The notes under the pieces are model-generated. The model did not search any database. It worked only from the letters and a program-made list of their open reading frames with translations, and was not told where the DNA came from. From Algoriphagus iocasae (GTDB taxonomy: Bacteria > Bacteroidota > Bacteroidia > Cytophagales > Cyclobacteriaceae), in contig NZ_JACIJO010000007.1 of assembly GCF_014206875.1 (NCBI RefSeq), positions 1 to 64,000 on the forward strand: DNA of 64,000 nt, in the 5' to 3' direction. Every line of letters begins with the position of its first letter. Position 1 is the first letter of the stretch. The position numbers were made by a program, and so were the translations under genes. Shown piece by piece: positions 31,401 through 38,383 of this stretch.

Positions 31401-34340
31401 GATGCCGGACAATCCAAAGTTTATGGAGATGCAGATCCTGTATTAACATATCAATATTCTGGTTTGAAAAATGGCGATACAAACGCTGTAATCACCGGAG
31501 TTATAGCAAGAAAACCAGGAGAAGATGTAGGAACTTTCGCGATCAACCTGGGTACGCTGTATGCAGGTCCGAACTATACAATCAACTTCACTCCGGCAGA
31601 TTTTGAGATCACCTCTGCTACTCTGGATATCACCGCAGATGCTGGGCAGAAGAAGGTCTATGGTAATGCCGATCCTGTATTCAGCTATCAAGTCGCAGGA
31701 TTGAAGAATGGAGATACAGAAGGTGCAGTGATCACTGGAGCCTTGACTAGAGTAGTAGGGGAAGATGTTGGCTTGTATGCAATTCAGCCTGGAACCATTG
31801 ATGCAGGATCCAATTATACGATCAACTTCACCAGTGCTGATTTTGAGATCACACCAGCAAACTTTGATATCATCGCCGATGCGGGACAAACCAAAGTGTA
31901 TGGAAATGCCGATCCGGAATTCACTTATCAAGTAAATGGCTATCAAAATGGAGATGATGCGAGTATTCTCACAGGAGCTCTCGTTAGAGCAGCAGGAGAG
32001 GATGTAGGAACCTATGCCATCAACTTGGGTACTCTAAGTGCTGGATCCAATTATAACATCACCTATACTGGTGCAGACTTTACTATTACTCCTAGAACGC
32101 TGAGCATCAAAGCTAATCCAAATCAGGTGAAAGTATTTGGTTCAGCAGATCCTGTATTCGCCTATACTGCTTCTAACTTTGGAAATGGAGATAATGTGTC
32201 GATTCTTACTGGAGCGCTTAGCAGAGTTCCAGGAGAAAATGTTGGAATGTATGCGTTTACATTAGGTACGCTAAATGCCGGTGCTAACTATACAATCAAC
32301 TTCACCTCTGCTGATTTTGAGATTGCAGAGAAGGTACTGAATGTGACAGCGGATTCAGGTCAGGGTAAAGTCTTTGGCACTGTCGATCCGGTATTGACCT
32401 ATCAGGTGACTGGCTTCGAAAACGGAGATAATGCAAGTATTCTCACAGGTGTTCTAGCAAGAGCGGTAGGTGAGAATGTGGGAAGCTATGCGATTAATCT
32501 AGGAAGTCTGGATGCAGGTGCCAACTATGCGATCAACTATACAGGAGCTAATTTCACCATCACCAAAGCCACTATCACTGGAATCACCTTTGCAAATGGA
32601 ACCTTTGTATATGATGGTACAGAGAAGAGTCTAGAAATAAGCGGAGTCCTTCCTGCCGGGACCTCAGTCGCCTATACCAATAACAGTAGAACTGATGTAG
32701 GAACTCAGGAGTCCATTGCTAGGATATCAGGTTCGAATTATAACACGTTGGTGCTGACAGCTGATCTTACGATCACTCCGGCTGAGATAGGAGCAATTAC
32801 TTTTGCAGACGGCAGTTTTGTCTATGACGGAACAGAGAAGAGTTTGGCCATAAGTGGTACTCTTCCTGATGGAACTTCAGTTTCCTATACCAATAATGGG
32901 AGGACCGATGTGGGGACCCAAGAGGTTACAGCAACCATTAACGGTTCCAACTTTAACGAGGTGATCCTGACAGCTGATTTAAGTATTACACCGTCTACGT
33001 TGATGGTAACTGCAGATGATGGCCAAGGCAAAGTGTTTGGAACAATGGATCCTCCATTGATTTATGAAGCTTCAGGTTTCAAGGGCATGGATACCGAGGC
33101 AATTTTAACAGGCAGCTTGTCTAGAGAATCCGGAGAAGATATTGGAAGTTATGAAATCACACAGGGAAATCTAAGTGCGGGAATGAATTATACTATTGAC
33201 TTCACCGGGGCTGACTTTGTGATTATTGAAGAGCCGAATAAAGATCAGGACGGTGATGGTGTTCCTGATGAGGTAGAAGAAGAGCAAGGCACAGATCCTA
33301 CTGATCCAATGGATTACCAAGATGAAGATGGTGATGTTGTACCTGATTATGTGGAAGAACAGCAGGGTACAGACCCTACAAATCCAGGGGATTATCTGGA
33401 TTCAGACGGAGATGATGTACCGGACTATGTAGAAGACCAGCAAGGAACCGATCCTAACGATGGGGATGATTATCAAGATGTAGATGGGGATGGTATTCCT
33501 GATTATGTGAACGATCGATCTATTTCAGAATTCATTATTCAAGAGATAGAAGTTCTTTGGGGAACTCCTGAATCTGACCTGAAAACACCAACTGAGGTGG
33601 TAGCGATGACTGCAATAGGAGAGATTATCAATTTGCCTGTTGTTTGGGATCTGGGTGGTTATAATGCGTTGATGGCGGGTACAGGAAATTACAATGGTAC
33701 TGTTGAAGTTCCAGATGGACTTTTCAACCCGGATGAGTTAACACCAATCCTTCAAATCACGGTATTGGCAAAACCTGCACCAACAGATGTAACTCTAAGT
33801 GCCAACAGCTTCATTGCTATTCCTGATGTGTTCTTCCAGGAAATCGGAGTGTTCACGGTCATTGATCCAACAGATGATGTTCATACCCTGACGCTTCCAG
33901 AGGGAGTTCAGGACAATGAGTACTTCGAGGTGATCGATGGAATATTATTCTGGAGCAGTGCCGAGCAGGCCCAGGGTAGAACAGATTTTAACATTCTGTT
34001 GAGAGTGGAAGACAGAGGTGGTAATGTGATTGAGAAATCATTCCAGATTACAAGACAGCGAACTTCGCTGGATCAGTTGGATGTACCAAACACCTTTACT
34101 CCGAACGGTGATGGAGCGAACGATACCTGGGGAGTTCCTGCCTTGAGATACTACCAAGGCGTGAGGATTTCCATCATGGAAGTGGGAGGCAACAGGGTAT
34201 TCTATACCGAGAATCCTGATATCCGTTGGGACGGTACATTTGACGGTAAGGAGCTTCCGGTTGGAGCATACTTCTGGATCATTGAGGTGGCAGAAACCGG
34301 TGAAGTGAGAAGAGGAGTATTGAACCTATTGAGACAATAA
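22443..34340 (+). CDS. giant repeat-rich surface protein with T9SS type B sorting domain
   Basis: A 3965-residue secreted protein. Signal peptide 1-29 (WVSLFFIFFLAINSSFGQ). Roughly in order: an unassigned N-terminal domain, Calx-beta-like domains near 290-530, cadherin-like or VCBS-like domains near 620-1020, Ig-like domains (PTVSTISPADNTTDVS) near 1240-1360, further Calx-beta domains (DDEVVEPDET-type turns) near 1360-1700, a DxDGDG-poor Ig region to about 1970, one MBG-type domain, twelve YDG-type repeats of 71 residues, six MBG-type domains (AGQTKVYGDADP), two more YDG-type repeats and one MBG-type domain. Four thrombospondin-3-like acidic repeats (DQDGDGVPDEVEEEQGTDP, calcium-binding in that family) follow near 3601-3692. 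The C-terminus (NTFTPNGDGANDTW to the end) is a CHU_C/type B T9SS sorting domain. It is probably a cell-surface adhesin or gliding-type filament protein exported by the type IX system with the PorP/SprF protein encoded next. Few cysteines. Confidence 0.9.
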   Translation: MKKLYNCLHLKWVSLFFIFFLAINSSFGQAFTENFNTNSGETSSLTKTLSGVQFDFVFTADNGGGIMRWESGFGDGNSASVNLESYVYNTGTTEKVTIKRQDGNTFIFSGIFINNDGGQTITVQGYNGVNTVGSPQTVGNGGEATLNFPNITVTEVRLTSTDFINSNIDTFRGEVVSNSPPTASSFTASNGPFENLTHTFSTANFGYSDSDGNPLSHVLIESLPSAGTLYLDGNGNDAFDSGEGVSINSIISKANLDAGNLQYIQNGSTNTSFQFEVNDGTASSSGNYMANLNVSPVPTVTLSVTPMSKFESVATNSEIKATISNTYGAPVIVNLGFTGTATGSGVDYSVTGTSITINPGNTSGTRFIANVPDAFYEGNEYVDIDITSVTNGFESGVQKVTYTIIDDDSPPTATLEVLDRYNPITDESGGQAYVRAKIDELAGVTVNVPLSFSGTATGGGTDYAVTGTTISIYPGQTMDSIRVTSLYDNIEEGNETIIIDMGTPTNGQKGSPNQVTITIIDEDLEAPKDYTVAINQDPITPSNSSNISFTFADAEIGTTYNYLFTSSAGGSTISGSGTITSINQTISNIDLSGMTDGTITLSVTLTDGIGNEGSPTTDTAIKQSNFPPIATAPSTPTVIEDTPANLDVDIEVTDVEGDDQTVTFTITGGTLTIGTTDIVFGGSLNGSNSFTASGSLSAINTALDEAVFVPDLNLAGTGVATISFVSNDGSADSNTATVIFDIAAVNDDPYFTGLPTSITVEEDEYPMYFRNAISGGSFGDVDSGAGLVTFKMTASDGLIGIANPVGYGLTYTGHNTSTMTLTGAASDIETFLNINTNILLDLPDNLNGNNAITISLSANDDGNTGTGGGTDVSLGSFNININPVNDPPTFDGLPTDISVQDGIASNIDLSSATFGDVDSGSGNVRLSFLVSVGDLTATGGNGVTVTSPTAGALDLEGTASDIEDFLNSPSNIHYTNATGATGDNAATLSISANDLGNSGSGGGTSVSFGSINIDVREIPSVTSVSVPANGTYSATQNLDFTVNYSEAVTVSGAPSFEVTIGSTVYEAEYVSGSGSAALLFRYTVQPGDLDANGIAVGGIISLNGGSIQNSFAVDAELNLNSVGSTAAVLVDGIAPSVIRIERQNPTSTPTNADAVTFRVTFAEGVSRLDASDFEITGPTGSSIGVSGSGSTYDVTVSGGNMASLNGVVTLNFAAGQNITDLAGNALTNTLPTETNDNEYLLDNIAPTVSTISPADNTTDVSLSSDFVITFSEDVVVNTGNLTVHRVSDDGVVRTIDVTNSSLVSIAGTVVTFDNTSDLALGTEYYILLGNGAFQDEAGNVFVGIADPSAWSFTTSVQTQISINDPSVTEGNSGSGDLTFTVSLSQPAPAGGATVDYATSNGLAIAGSDYTAASGTLSFAAGESSKTVNVGISGDEVVEPDETFTLTLSNPTGINVAIGDGSSTGTILNDDSASLTIADVSVNESDGIATISVTLDNAVQGGFTVDASTADGTATTADADYSSVITTLIFTGTAGEVQTFQVPITDDSKVEIDETLSISLNDLASITLNVDITDAATLTISNDDQASVTIADVSGNEDDGAITVTATLDIAVVGGFTLNASTADGTATTADSDYTAVSAQTLTFAGTPGETQTIAVVPTSDGNVEPNETVQVSMSGLVPSIVSASDINITDGATVTIVNDDLDAPSTPDLAASSDSGMSDTDNITNDLTPTFTGTALANSTVTIISDLDGSLGTTTADGLGNWTFTSGSNVSTGIHSITAIATDLANNDSPVSNALSVTFDVQAPSPILVADLTLQLDINGLSPSITPGDLLAIQISDDYSASADILLSLDETSFDCSKVGSNSVIVTATDEAGNSGSEDTNVLVQDLIGPTIQAKSSITLNVDAFGTVSLTPSMIEEGSTDACGIQTRVLSQTLFDRNDEGVKNITYTVTDVNGNSSQLNVAVTIVLVPKVLTIIADAGQNKVYGDPDPIFTYTATGFESGDNESILSGALSRDSGEDVGTYAITLGTLDAGPNYTINFTPSDFEISPAPITGITFDDNNFVYDGTAKSLAITGTVPTGARVSYSNNSRTDVGSQEVTATISGSNFTTLALTAELTITPATITGITFSDNNFVYDGTAKSLVIGGTLPAGTSVSYADNSRTDVGSQEVTATISGSNFTTLVLTAELTITPATITGITFSDNNFVYDGTAKSLVIGGTLPAGTSVSYADNSRTDVGSQEVTATISGSNFTTLVLTADLTVTPATITGITFSDNSFVYDGTAKSLAITGTVPTGATVSYSNNSRTDVGTQEVTVTISGANFTTLVLTADLTITPATTTGITFDDGSFVYDGTAKSLAITGTVPTGATVSYSNNSRTDVGTQEVVVTISGANFTTLVLTADLTVTPATIMGITFDDGSFVYDGTAKSLAIGGTLPVGTAVIYSNNSRTDVGTQEVTATISGSNFTTLVLTADLTVTPATITGITFDNDSFVYDGTAKSLAIVGTLPAGAIVSYADNSKTDVGSQEVTATISGSNYTTLVLTADLTVTPTTISGITFDDDSFVYDGTAKSLAIGGTVPVGASVTYLNNSRTDVGTQEVTATISGSNFTTLVLTADLTVTPATISEITFDDDSFVYDGTAKSLAIGGTLPVGTSVSYSNNSRTDVGTQEVTATISGSNFTTLVLTADLTVTPATISEITFDDDSFVYDGTAKSLAIGGTLPAGTSVAYTNNGRTDVGTQQVTATISGSNFTTLVLTADLTVTPGAITGITFDDDSFVYDGTAKSLAIGGTLPAGTSVAYTNNGRTDVGTQQVTATISGSNFTTLVLTADLTVTPGAITGITFDDDSFVYDGTAKSLAITGTLPTGTTVTYSNNSRTDVGTQEVTATISGSNFTTLVLTADLTVNPATLDINVDAGQTKVYGDADLIYTFTATGFEGGDDEMILTGALTRVAGEDVGTYAIQLGTLDIGPNYSINFTPADFEITPATLDITSDAGQSKVYGDADPVLTYQYSGLKNGDTNAVITGVIARKPGEDVGTFAINLGTLYAGPNYTINFTPADFEITSATLDITADAGQKKVYGNADPVFSYQVAGLKNGDTEGAVITGALTRVVGEDVGLYAIQPGTIDAGSNYTINFTSADFEITPANFDIIADAGQTKVYGNADPEFTYQVNGYQNGDDASILTGALVRAAGEDVGTYAINLGTLSAGSNYNITYTGADFTITPRTLSIKANPNQVKVFGSADPVFAYTASNFGNGDNVSILTGALSRVPGENVGMYAFTLGTLNAGANYTINFTSADFEIAEKVLNVTADSGQGKVFGTVDPVLTYQVTGFENGDNASILTGVLARAVGENVGSYAINLGSLDAGANYAINYTGANFTITKATITGITFANGTFVYDGTEKSLEISGVLPAGTSVAYTNNSRTDVGTQESIARISGSNYNTLVLTADLTITPAEIGAITFADGSFVYDGTEKSLAISGTLPDGTSVSYTNNGRTDVGTQEVTATINGSNFNEVILTADLSITPSTLMVTADDGQGKVFGTMDPPLIYEASGFKGMDTEAILTGSLSRESGEDIGSYEITQGNLSAGMNYTIDFTGADFVIIEEPNKDQDGDGVPDEVEEEQGTDPTDPMDYQDEDGDVVPDYVEEQQGTDPTNPGDYLDSDGDDVPDYVEDQQGTDPNDGDDYQDVDGDGIPDYVNDRSISEFIIQEIEVLWGTPESDLKTPTEVVAMTAIGEIINLPVVWDLGGYNALMAGTGNYNGTVEVPDGLFNPDELTPILQITVLAKPAPTDVTLSANSFIAIPDVFFQEIGVFTVIDPTDDVHTLTLPEGVQDNEYFEVIDGILFWSSAEQAQGRTDFNILLRVEDRGGNVIEKSFQITRQRTSLDQLDVPNTFTPNGDGANDTWGVPALRYYQGVRISIMEVGGNRVFYTENPDIRWDGTFDGKELPVGAYFWIIEVAETGEVRRGVLNLLRQ
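28353..28592 (+). repeat. MBG-type domain repeat, first copy
   Basis: An 80-residue unit (AGQNKVYGDPDP, then GDNESILSGAL, GEDVGTYAI, GPNYTINFTPSDFEI) of the type repeated six times after the tandem array at 31149-32573 and once more at 33000-33230. Its separation from the other copies by the inserted YDG array suggests that the array expanded inside an older MBG-type stalk. Confidence 0.75.
28593..31148 (+). repeat. twelve tandem 213-bp repeats (YDG-type domain array)
   Basis: Twelve in-frame units of exactly 213 bp (71 residues) follow each other without spacers. Each contains FVYDGTAKSL, NNSRTDVGTQEVTATISG (or a close variant) and FTTLVLTADLTVTPAT. Units 2 and 3 (28806-29231) are almost identical, as are units 10 and 11 (30510-30935), which points to recent unit duplication; units 1, 4 and 5 share a different version of the middle third (ITGTVPTGA), which suggests gene conversion between copies. 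Two diverged units (EKSL instead of AKSL) occur separately at 32574-32999. Copy number in such arrays is prone to assembly error. Confidence 0.92.
31149..32573 (+). repeat. six MBG-type domain repeats
   Basis: Six consecutive units of about 79 residues, each beginning LDI-x-x-DAGQ-x-KVYG (later copies KVFG) and ending NYTINFTxADFEIT. They are more diverged from one another than the YDG array, so they are older. By family resemblance these are extracellular Ig-like stalk domains. Confidence 0.8.
32574..32999 (+). repeat. two diverged YDG-type repeats
   Basis: Two 213-bp units with the same length and phase as the main array but with EKSL instead of AKSL and other changes (ISGVLPAGTSV, ISGTLPDGTSV). 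They are separated from the main array by six MBG-type units and probably represent the ancestral, non-homogenised form. Confidence 0.8.
33243..33518 (+). repeat. four thrombospondin type-3-like acidic repeats
   Basis: Four units of about 23 residues of the pattern DxDGDGVPDYVE-x-QQGTDPTDP-x-DY. In thrombospondin-3-type repeats the aspartates bind calcium and stiffen a linker. Here they separate the Ig-like stalk from the C-terminal export region. Confidence 0.85.
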
Positions 34341-34354
34341 TAGAAGAAGAATCT

Positions 34355-34386
34355 GGAGATTCTGGAATGACAAGTTCAGAATCTCC
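34355..34386 (+). terminator. hairpin between giant-protein and PorP/SprF genes
   Basis: GGAGATTCTG (34355-34364) pairs exactly with CAGAATCTCC (34377-34386), closing a 12-base loop, and is followed by AATTTTTAAA. It lies 15 bases after the stop of the giant gene. The only ATG upstream of the one chosen for the next gene (34367) falls in this loop, which argues against using it as a start. A partial terminator that lowers expression of the downstream gene is plausible. Confidence 0.6.
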
Positions 34387-34411
34387 AATTTTTAAACATT
34401 CCAATTTTGAA

Positions 34412-35374
34412 ATGAAAAAGAACATCAGAAATATCGCAGTAGCTTTTTTAGTCCTAAGCTCCTTGTTTGCAGCCAAGGCCCAGTCGAGAAAATACATCTC
34501 CAATTTCAGTCACTTCCAGAGTTATTATAATCCTGCACTGACAGGATATGAGGGGAGTGCGATCAGGGGATTTGTAAGGAACCAATGGTCAGGATTTGAA
34601 GGAGCACCGAAAACCTATTTTATATCCACTGAGTTGGATTTCGGCGAACTTTCAGGAGAGGCAGATCCTGCCCTGATGGGAAAAAATGCGGTATCGGCCA
34701 ACCTGCTTTATGATACTTATGGAGCATTCCGTGAGACCGAGTTATTGGTTTCTTACGCTTCGAGAGTCAGATTGACAGAGAAGCATAATCTTAGATTGGG
34801 GGCAGGTTTAAACTATCAGAGCATCCGACTGGATGGGAATTCACTGACCACAGAGGAGCAAAACGATCCAACCTTGGGGCAATATATTGGTCAGTTTTCC
34901 AATATGAATGTGATCGACTTCAATCTAGGTATTGCTTTGACCCATGCCAAATATTATGTGTCCTATGGCATGCATCGGGTAGCCGGAGGTAAAATCACTT
35001 CAGGGGATGAGTTTATGGACGGATATCCAACAGCTATCATGGTTCAGGCTGGCTATCGTGAAGCCATCAGTCAAAACCTTGCTGTCATTTTTAATACGTT
35101 TTACAGAAGCCAAAAAGACCTGAAAGACAATCTGGAATTCAATCTGAAGGCATTGCTGATGGACCGTGTATGGGTAGGTGCGGGCCATCGAATCAATTAT
35201 GCCACCAATGCCCAATTGGGAATATTGACAAAGCGATTGAGAATCGGGTACCTCTATGAGTTCTCCACAGGAGGGGGATATAACCTTCCCGGAAATACCC
35301 ATGAGTTTACGGCGGTCTTTAATCTGTTCAGGGACAACACCCGAAGAACTGACAATGAAGTGTTGATCTGGTAA
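34412..35374 (+). CDS. PorP/SprF family type IX secretion membrane protein
   Basis: A 320-residue outer-membrane protein of the PorP/SprF family. ATG 34412 is chosen over one 15 codons upstream because it starts directly with a signal peptide (MKKNIRNIAVAFLVLSSLFA, cut near AKAQ). The mature start SHFQSYYNPALTGYEGS is the family signature, and the remainder alternates in the manner of a beta-barrel (RNQWSGFEGAPKTYF near 57-71). In Flavobacterium johnsoniae SprF is needed for export or attachment of the giant adhesin SprB; the analogous pairing of a giant CHU_C-domain protein and a PorP/SprF paralogue is seen here, so this is the likely dedicated partner of the 3965-residue protein. Confidence 0.9.
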   Translation: MKKNIRNIAVAFLVLSSLFAAKAQSRKYISNFSHFQSYYNPALTGYEGSAIRGFVRNQWSGFEGAPKTYFISTELDFGELSGEADPALMGKNAVSANLLYDTYGAFRETELLVSYASRVRLTEKHNLRLGAGLNYQSIRLDGNSLTTEEQNDPTLGQYIGQFSNMNVIDFNLGIALTHAKYYVSYGMHRVAGGKITSGDEFMDGYPTAIMVQAGYREAISQNLAVIFNTFYRSQKDLKDNLEFNLKALLMDRVWVGAGHRINYATNAQLGILTKRLRIGYLYEFSTGGGYNLPGNTHEFTAVFNLFRDNTRRTDNEVLIW

Positions 35375-35547
35375 GTATATTTTATCGCTTCAATTTTTAC
35401 TGAATTAGTTTATAGAATCAAAGAAAATTCAGAACACACTGTTCAGCTCAGAAAGAATGCTTGGTTACACAGAACTTAGGCTCCGTATTAATACTAAAAG
35501 CAAGTTTTACAATTTTTAAACGCTTACCTACACTTAAAATTAAAGTT

Positions 35548-37566
35548 ATGTCAAATCAAATTACTCTTAATGGAAAGTTGTCATTCAACAATTCGAATGA
35601 TGTAACCGCAACTGTAAAAATGTTTGAGGCGAATGGAAAAGATCCAATCGGGGAATGTGTTTTGGGTGCAGAGGAGAAAGGGGAATTTACCCTTCATGCC
35701 ACTCCTAATTCCAATAACCCTATTCTTTATATAACCGCAGAATTATCCTCATCTAGTGTAGTCTTATTATCAGTACTATCTCCTGATTTTTTGGAGAAAA
35801 TAATTCAAAATGGTTTGGCGGTCAATGAGTTGACTACCGTGGCATCTGCTTTTACCTGTGCCCAGTTTTTTAACGGACTACAGTTAGCAGGAAATTCTCA
35901 AGGAGTAACTATTGCGGCCAAGAATACACCTAATCTGGTCAATCCAGTCTCCGGAACCTGGGGTGATGTCTTAGTGGACCCATTCAACATTACCCAGAAT
36001 GAGACCCTGGCACGCCTGAATACATTAGCTGCACTGATTACAGCTAGCGGTACAGGCAGTCAACAAGGGAGTGCCTGGCTTGGGAAATTGTTTGAGTATT
36101 CAAAGCCATTGGAAGGAAATAAACCTGTAAACACTGCCGAGGCAATGATCGGAATTGCAAAGTCTCCTTGGTTACATCCGACTGATTTATTCAACCTTTT
36201 TGATCAAGCCTATCCTCTTCCCGAAGATGGCTTTCCTTTCAAACCTAACAGCAAAGTTCCTCCTAGCAGGCGGAGTGCTCCTTTCGTACCTTATTTAAGT
36301 TTTGCACCGGAGGATTTTGCGATGATTTTGGCTTTTGGTCAAGGAGGGATTTGCGCTCCCGGAAAACTTTCCTTGGACAGGGACGGAAACTTATGGACTG
36401 GATTAAACTGGATGCCAGGAGCACAAAATGGGGTATACCAAGGAATTGGAGGAGGGTTGGTAAAGCTTGATTCCACGGGACGTTTAGTTTCCCCTGCTGT
36501 TACCGGTTATACTGGAATGGGAGTTGACGGAGCGGGCTGGGGGACAGCAGTTACTGATAAGGAGACCTGTTGGGTCACGAGTTTTAATGGGGCAATTGGA
36601 ATATATCGCTTGGAAGATGGAGAACCGATTTATAAGGAAGTTCCTCCTGAACTGGAGGAAGCCCTACATGAGATAGGTGGACTGCAAGGCATTGGGGTGG
36701 CACCCAACGGGGATATCTGGGTAGTGGGAACTTCTTCCAATCAGATGCTTCACTTTCCCGGTGGAGACCCAACCAGAGGCAGGGTGGTGGTAAATGAGAA
36801 GCTAAGTGATTCTCTTTCAGCTCCCTTTGCTGCATCTATTGATAATTCTAACCGTGTCTGGATCAGCAATACAAATGGTAAGGCTTTGGTACGTTATGCC
36901 CCCTCTGAAAAAAATACCCCGGTGGACCGCTTTATCCTTGCCGGTGGTGGACGCGGTGTTGCTCTTGACTCGCAGGGAAATTGTTGGGTGGCTTGTAATA
37001 CCAGTCCTGATTTCCCATCCACAACTCCTACTGATGGGGTTTCTATTATTGAAGGATTTGCGCTTGGGTATCCACATCTTTCCCAAACTGTAGGTCGCAA
37101 CCGTGTTACAGGTTCCGTCTTTATGATTCCATTTGATGCTGATCCAATGGATACCATAGATCCCGTTACCCAAAAGTCGAATTTAAAGGCTTACGGAGAT
37201 GGGGATCTGAATGCTCCCTGGGGAATTTCTGTTGATGGAAACGATGATGTCTGGGTTGCCAATTTCATGGGTAGGGGAGTATCCTTCATGGCTGGTGCTA
37301 GGCCAAGTGGTCGTACAAGTGCCTTTACTACAGGTGATATGATTCATACCATCCATTCGGGCAGTATCCAAATGTTGACCGATGTGGTAGTGGATCAAGC
37401 GGGTAATCTCTGGTGTGCCAATAACTGGAATTTACCTCAAACGGTCATGCAGGCAAATCCGGATCCGGCATTTTCGACCTGGGGCGGAGGCTCTGGAGTC
37501 ATAGTTATCTATGGCATTGCAAAACCAGTACAAACTCCAGTAATAGGCCCCGTTATGACCAAGTGA
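35548..37566 (+). CDS. beta-propeller (NHL/SMP-30-like) protein without signal peptide
   Basis: A 672-residue protein whose last two thirds are built of propeller-like blades (LDRDGNLWTGLNWMPG, VAPNGDIWVVGTSSN, LDSQGNCWVACN, VDGNDDVWVANFMGRG, VDQAGNLWCANNWNLP). The first about 150 residues (MSNQITLNGKLSFNN) form a separate domain that looks like a beta-sandwich carboxypeptidase-regulatory fold. ATG 35548 is used because the TTG 29 codons upstream adds only a poor, basic extension. There is no signal peptide or lipobox, which is unusual for such a domain mix. It follows the PorP/SprF gene by 173 bases in the same direction. Function unknown. Confidence 0.72.
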   Translation: MSNQITLNGKLSFNNSNDVTATVKMFEANGKDPIGECVLGAEEKGEFTLHATPNSNNPILYITAELSSSSVVLLSVLSPDFLEKIIQNGLAVNELTTVASAFTCAQFFNGLQLAGNSQGVTIAAKNTPNLVNPVSGTWGDVLVDPFNITQNETLARLNTLAALITASGTGSQQGSAWLGKLFEYSKPLEGNKPVNTAEAMIGIAKSPWLHPTDLFNLFDQAYPLPEDGFPFKPNSKVPPSRRSAPFVPYLSFAPEDFAMILAFGQGGICAPGKLSLDRDGNLWTGLNWMPGAQNGVYQGIGGGLVKLDSTGRLVSPAVTGYTGMGVDGAGWGTAVTDKETCWVTSFNGAIGIYRLEDGEPIYKEVPPELEEALHEIGGLQGIGVAPNGDIWVVGTSSNQMLHFPGGDPTRGRVVVNEKLSDSLSAPFAASIDNSNRVWISNTNGKALVRYAPSEKNTPVDRFILAGGGRGVALDSQGNCWVACNTSPDFPSTTPTDGVSIIEGFALGYPHLSQTVGRNRVTGSVFMIPFDADPMDTIDPVTQKSNLKAYGDGDLNAPWGISVDGNDDVWVANFMGRGVSFMAGARPSGRTSAFTTGDMIHTIHSGSIQMLTDVVVDQAGNLWCANNWNLPQTVMQANPDPAFSTWGGGSGVIVIYGIAKPVQTPVIGPVMTK

Positions 37567-37707
37567 GAGTGTCTTGTCCAAGAATAGGTTTACGCAAACC
37601 GTAAACTATGGAAAGACATATAGAAGTAAGATATTCCCGATTTATTAGAATCGTCATAACTAGCTATATATTTTGGGCATGAATATATTATTTTCAGCAC
37701 TTTCCTC

Positions 37708-37757
37708 TTCCTCCTTTCTCTCGGAAAAATAAAGAGCTTTCAGCTCCCCACGGCTAC
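37708..37757. repeat. 50-bp dispersed repeat, copy 2
   Basis: Counterpart of 19024-19073 (about 45 of 50 identical, same orientation). On the minus strand it lies in a 33-codon open stretch, 37660-37758, that contains LYFSERKEEEES and matches the longer decayed frame at 18907-19209. The flanking sequence to about 38200 is GC-richer than its surroundings but holds no intact gene. Confidence 0.65.
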
Positions 37758-38206
37758 TTTAGGGGGCAAGCCATTTTCCGCTTTTCTTTCTTCTGTCTGG
37801 GAGCGTTGTACTTTCGAGTGGGTTGCCAGATCCGTTCCTGCTTTTTACTGGTCTCAAGACCGCCCATCCTAGCAAAGGTGAAAACCAGAACCTAGGATCG
37901 TCAAATCTTCGCTTCGTCCTGAAGAGAAAAAGCCGGTTTCCTATTAACTGCCTCCGACTTTTTCATTCAGGCTTTTGCCTTACCTAGAACCCGGTTTTCC
38001 ATAGATGTTTGTCTATCGGATCATCAACACCAATGGGTAAAAAAAAATATCACTACTCAGTCAACAATCCCTATTCTACAAGAAAAACAAAGCACCCCTG
38101 ACTCCAGGAAAAAGCTCTGAAAGTTTCGGGTCGAGGTTCCTACCATCCTTGAATATGGATGCTTTGGCTAGCTTAAATTACTTTTTATCACTTAAAAATT
38201 CATGAG

Positions 38207-38383
38207 ATGAAAGCTTAGGAAAACTTTAACAAACTGGCAGAAACAGTAACCAATGAAATTATCGAAGGAATTCAACCTGAAAACCTTACTTGGGAGCAAG
38301 GTTGGAATTCCAGAAATGCACCGAAAAATTATGGAAGCAATCAACAATTCCGTCCGTGGAAAATAAACCTTGAATTGTCTTAA
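38207..38383 (+). pseudogene. ArdC-like (antirestriction) N-terminal fragment
   Basis: ATG 38207 opens a frame with a TAG as its fourth codon, then 54 codons encoding KLAETVTNEIIEGIQPENLT, WEQGWNS, APKNYGSNQQFRPWK and a stop at 38381-38383. The pattern of a helix ending in IIEGI, then W-x-x-GW, then PKNY-x-x-x-x-x-RPW matches, from memory, the start of ArdC/DUF1738 antirestriction proteins carried by plasmids and conjugative elements (about 300 residues). Only the N-terminal domain remains and it is interrupted, so it is a relic of a mobile element. The rest of 37567-38614 has no supportable gene. Confidence 0.5.

Noticed and set aside
31443..31946. 167-codon open frame on the minus strand inside the giant gene
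   Set aside because: It is the antisense shadow of the MBG-type repeats; the plus-strand frame is continuous over 11.9 kb.
34367..34411. Upstream ATG as start of the PorP/SprF gene
   Set aside because: It falls in the loop of a hairpin and would put 15 polar residues before the signal peptide.
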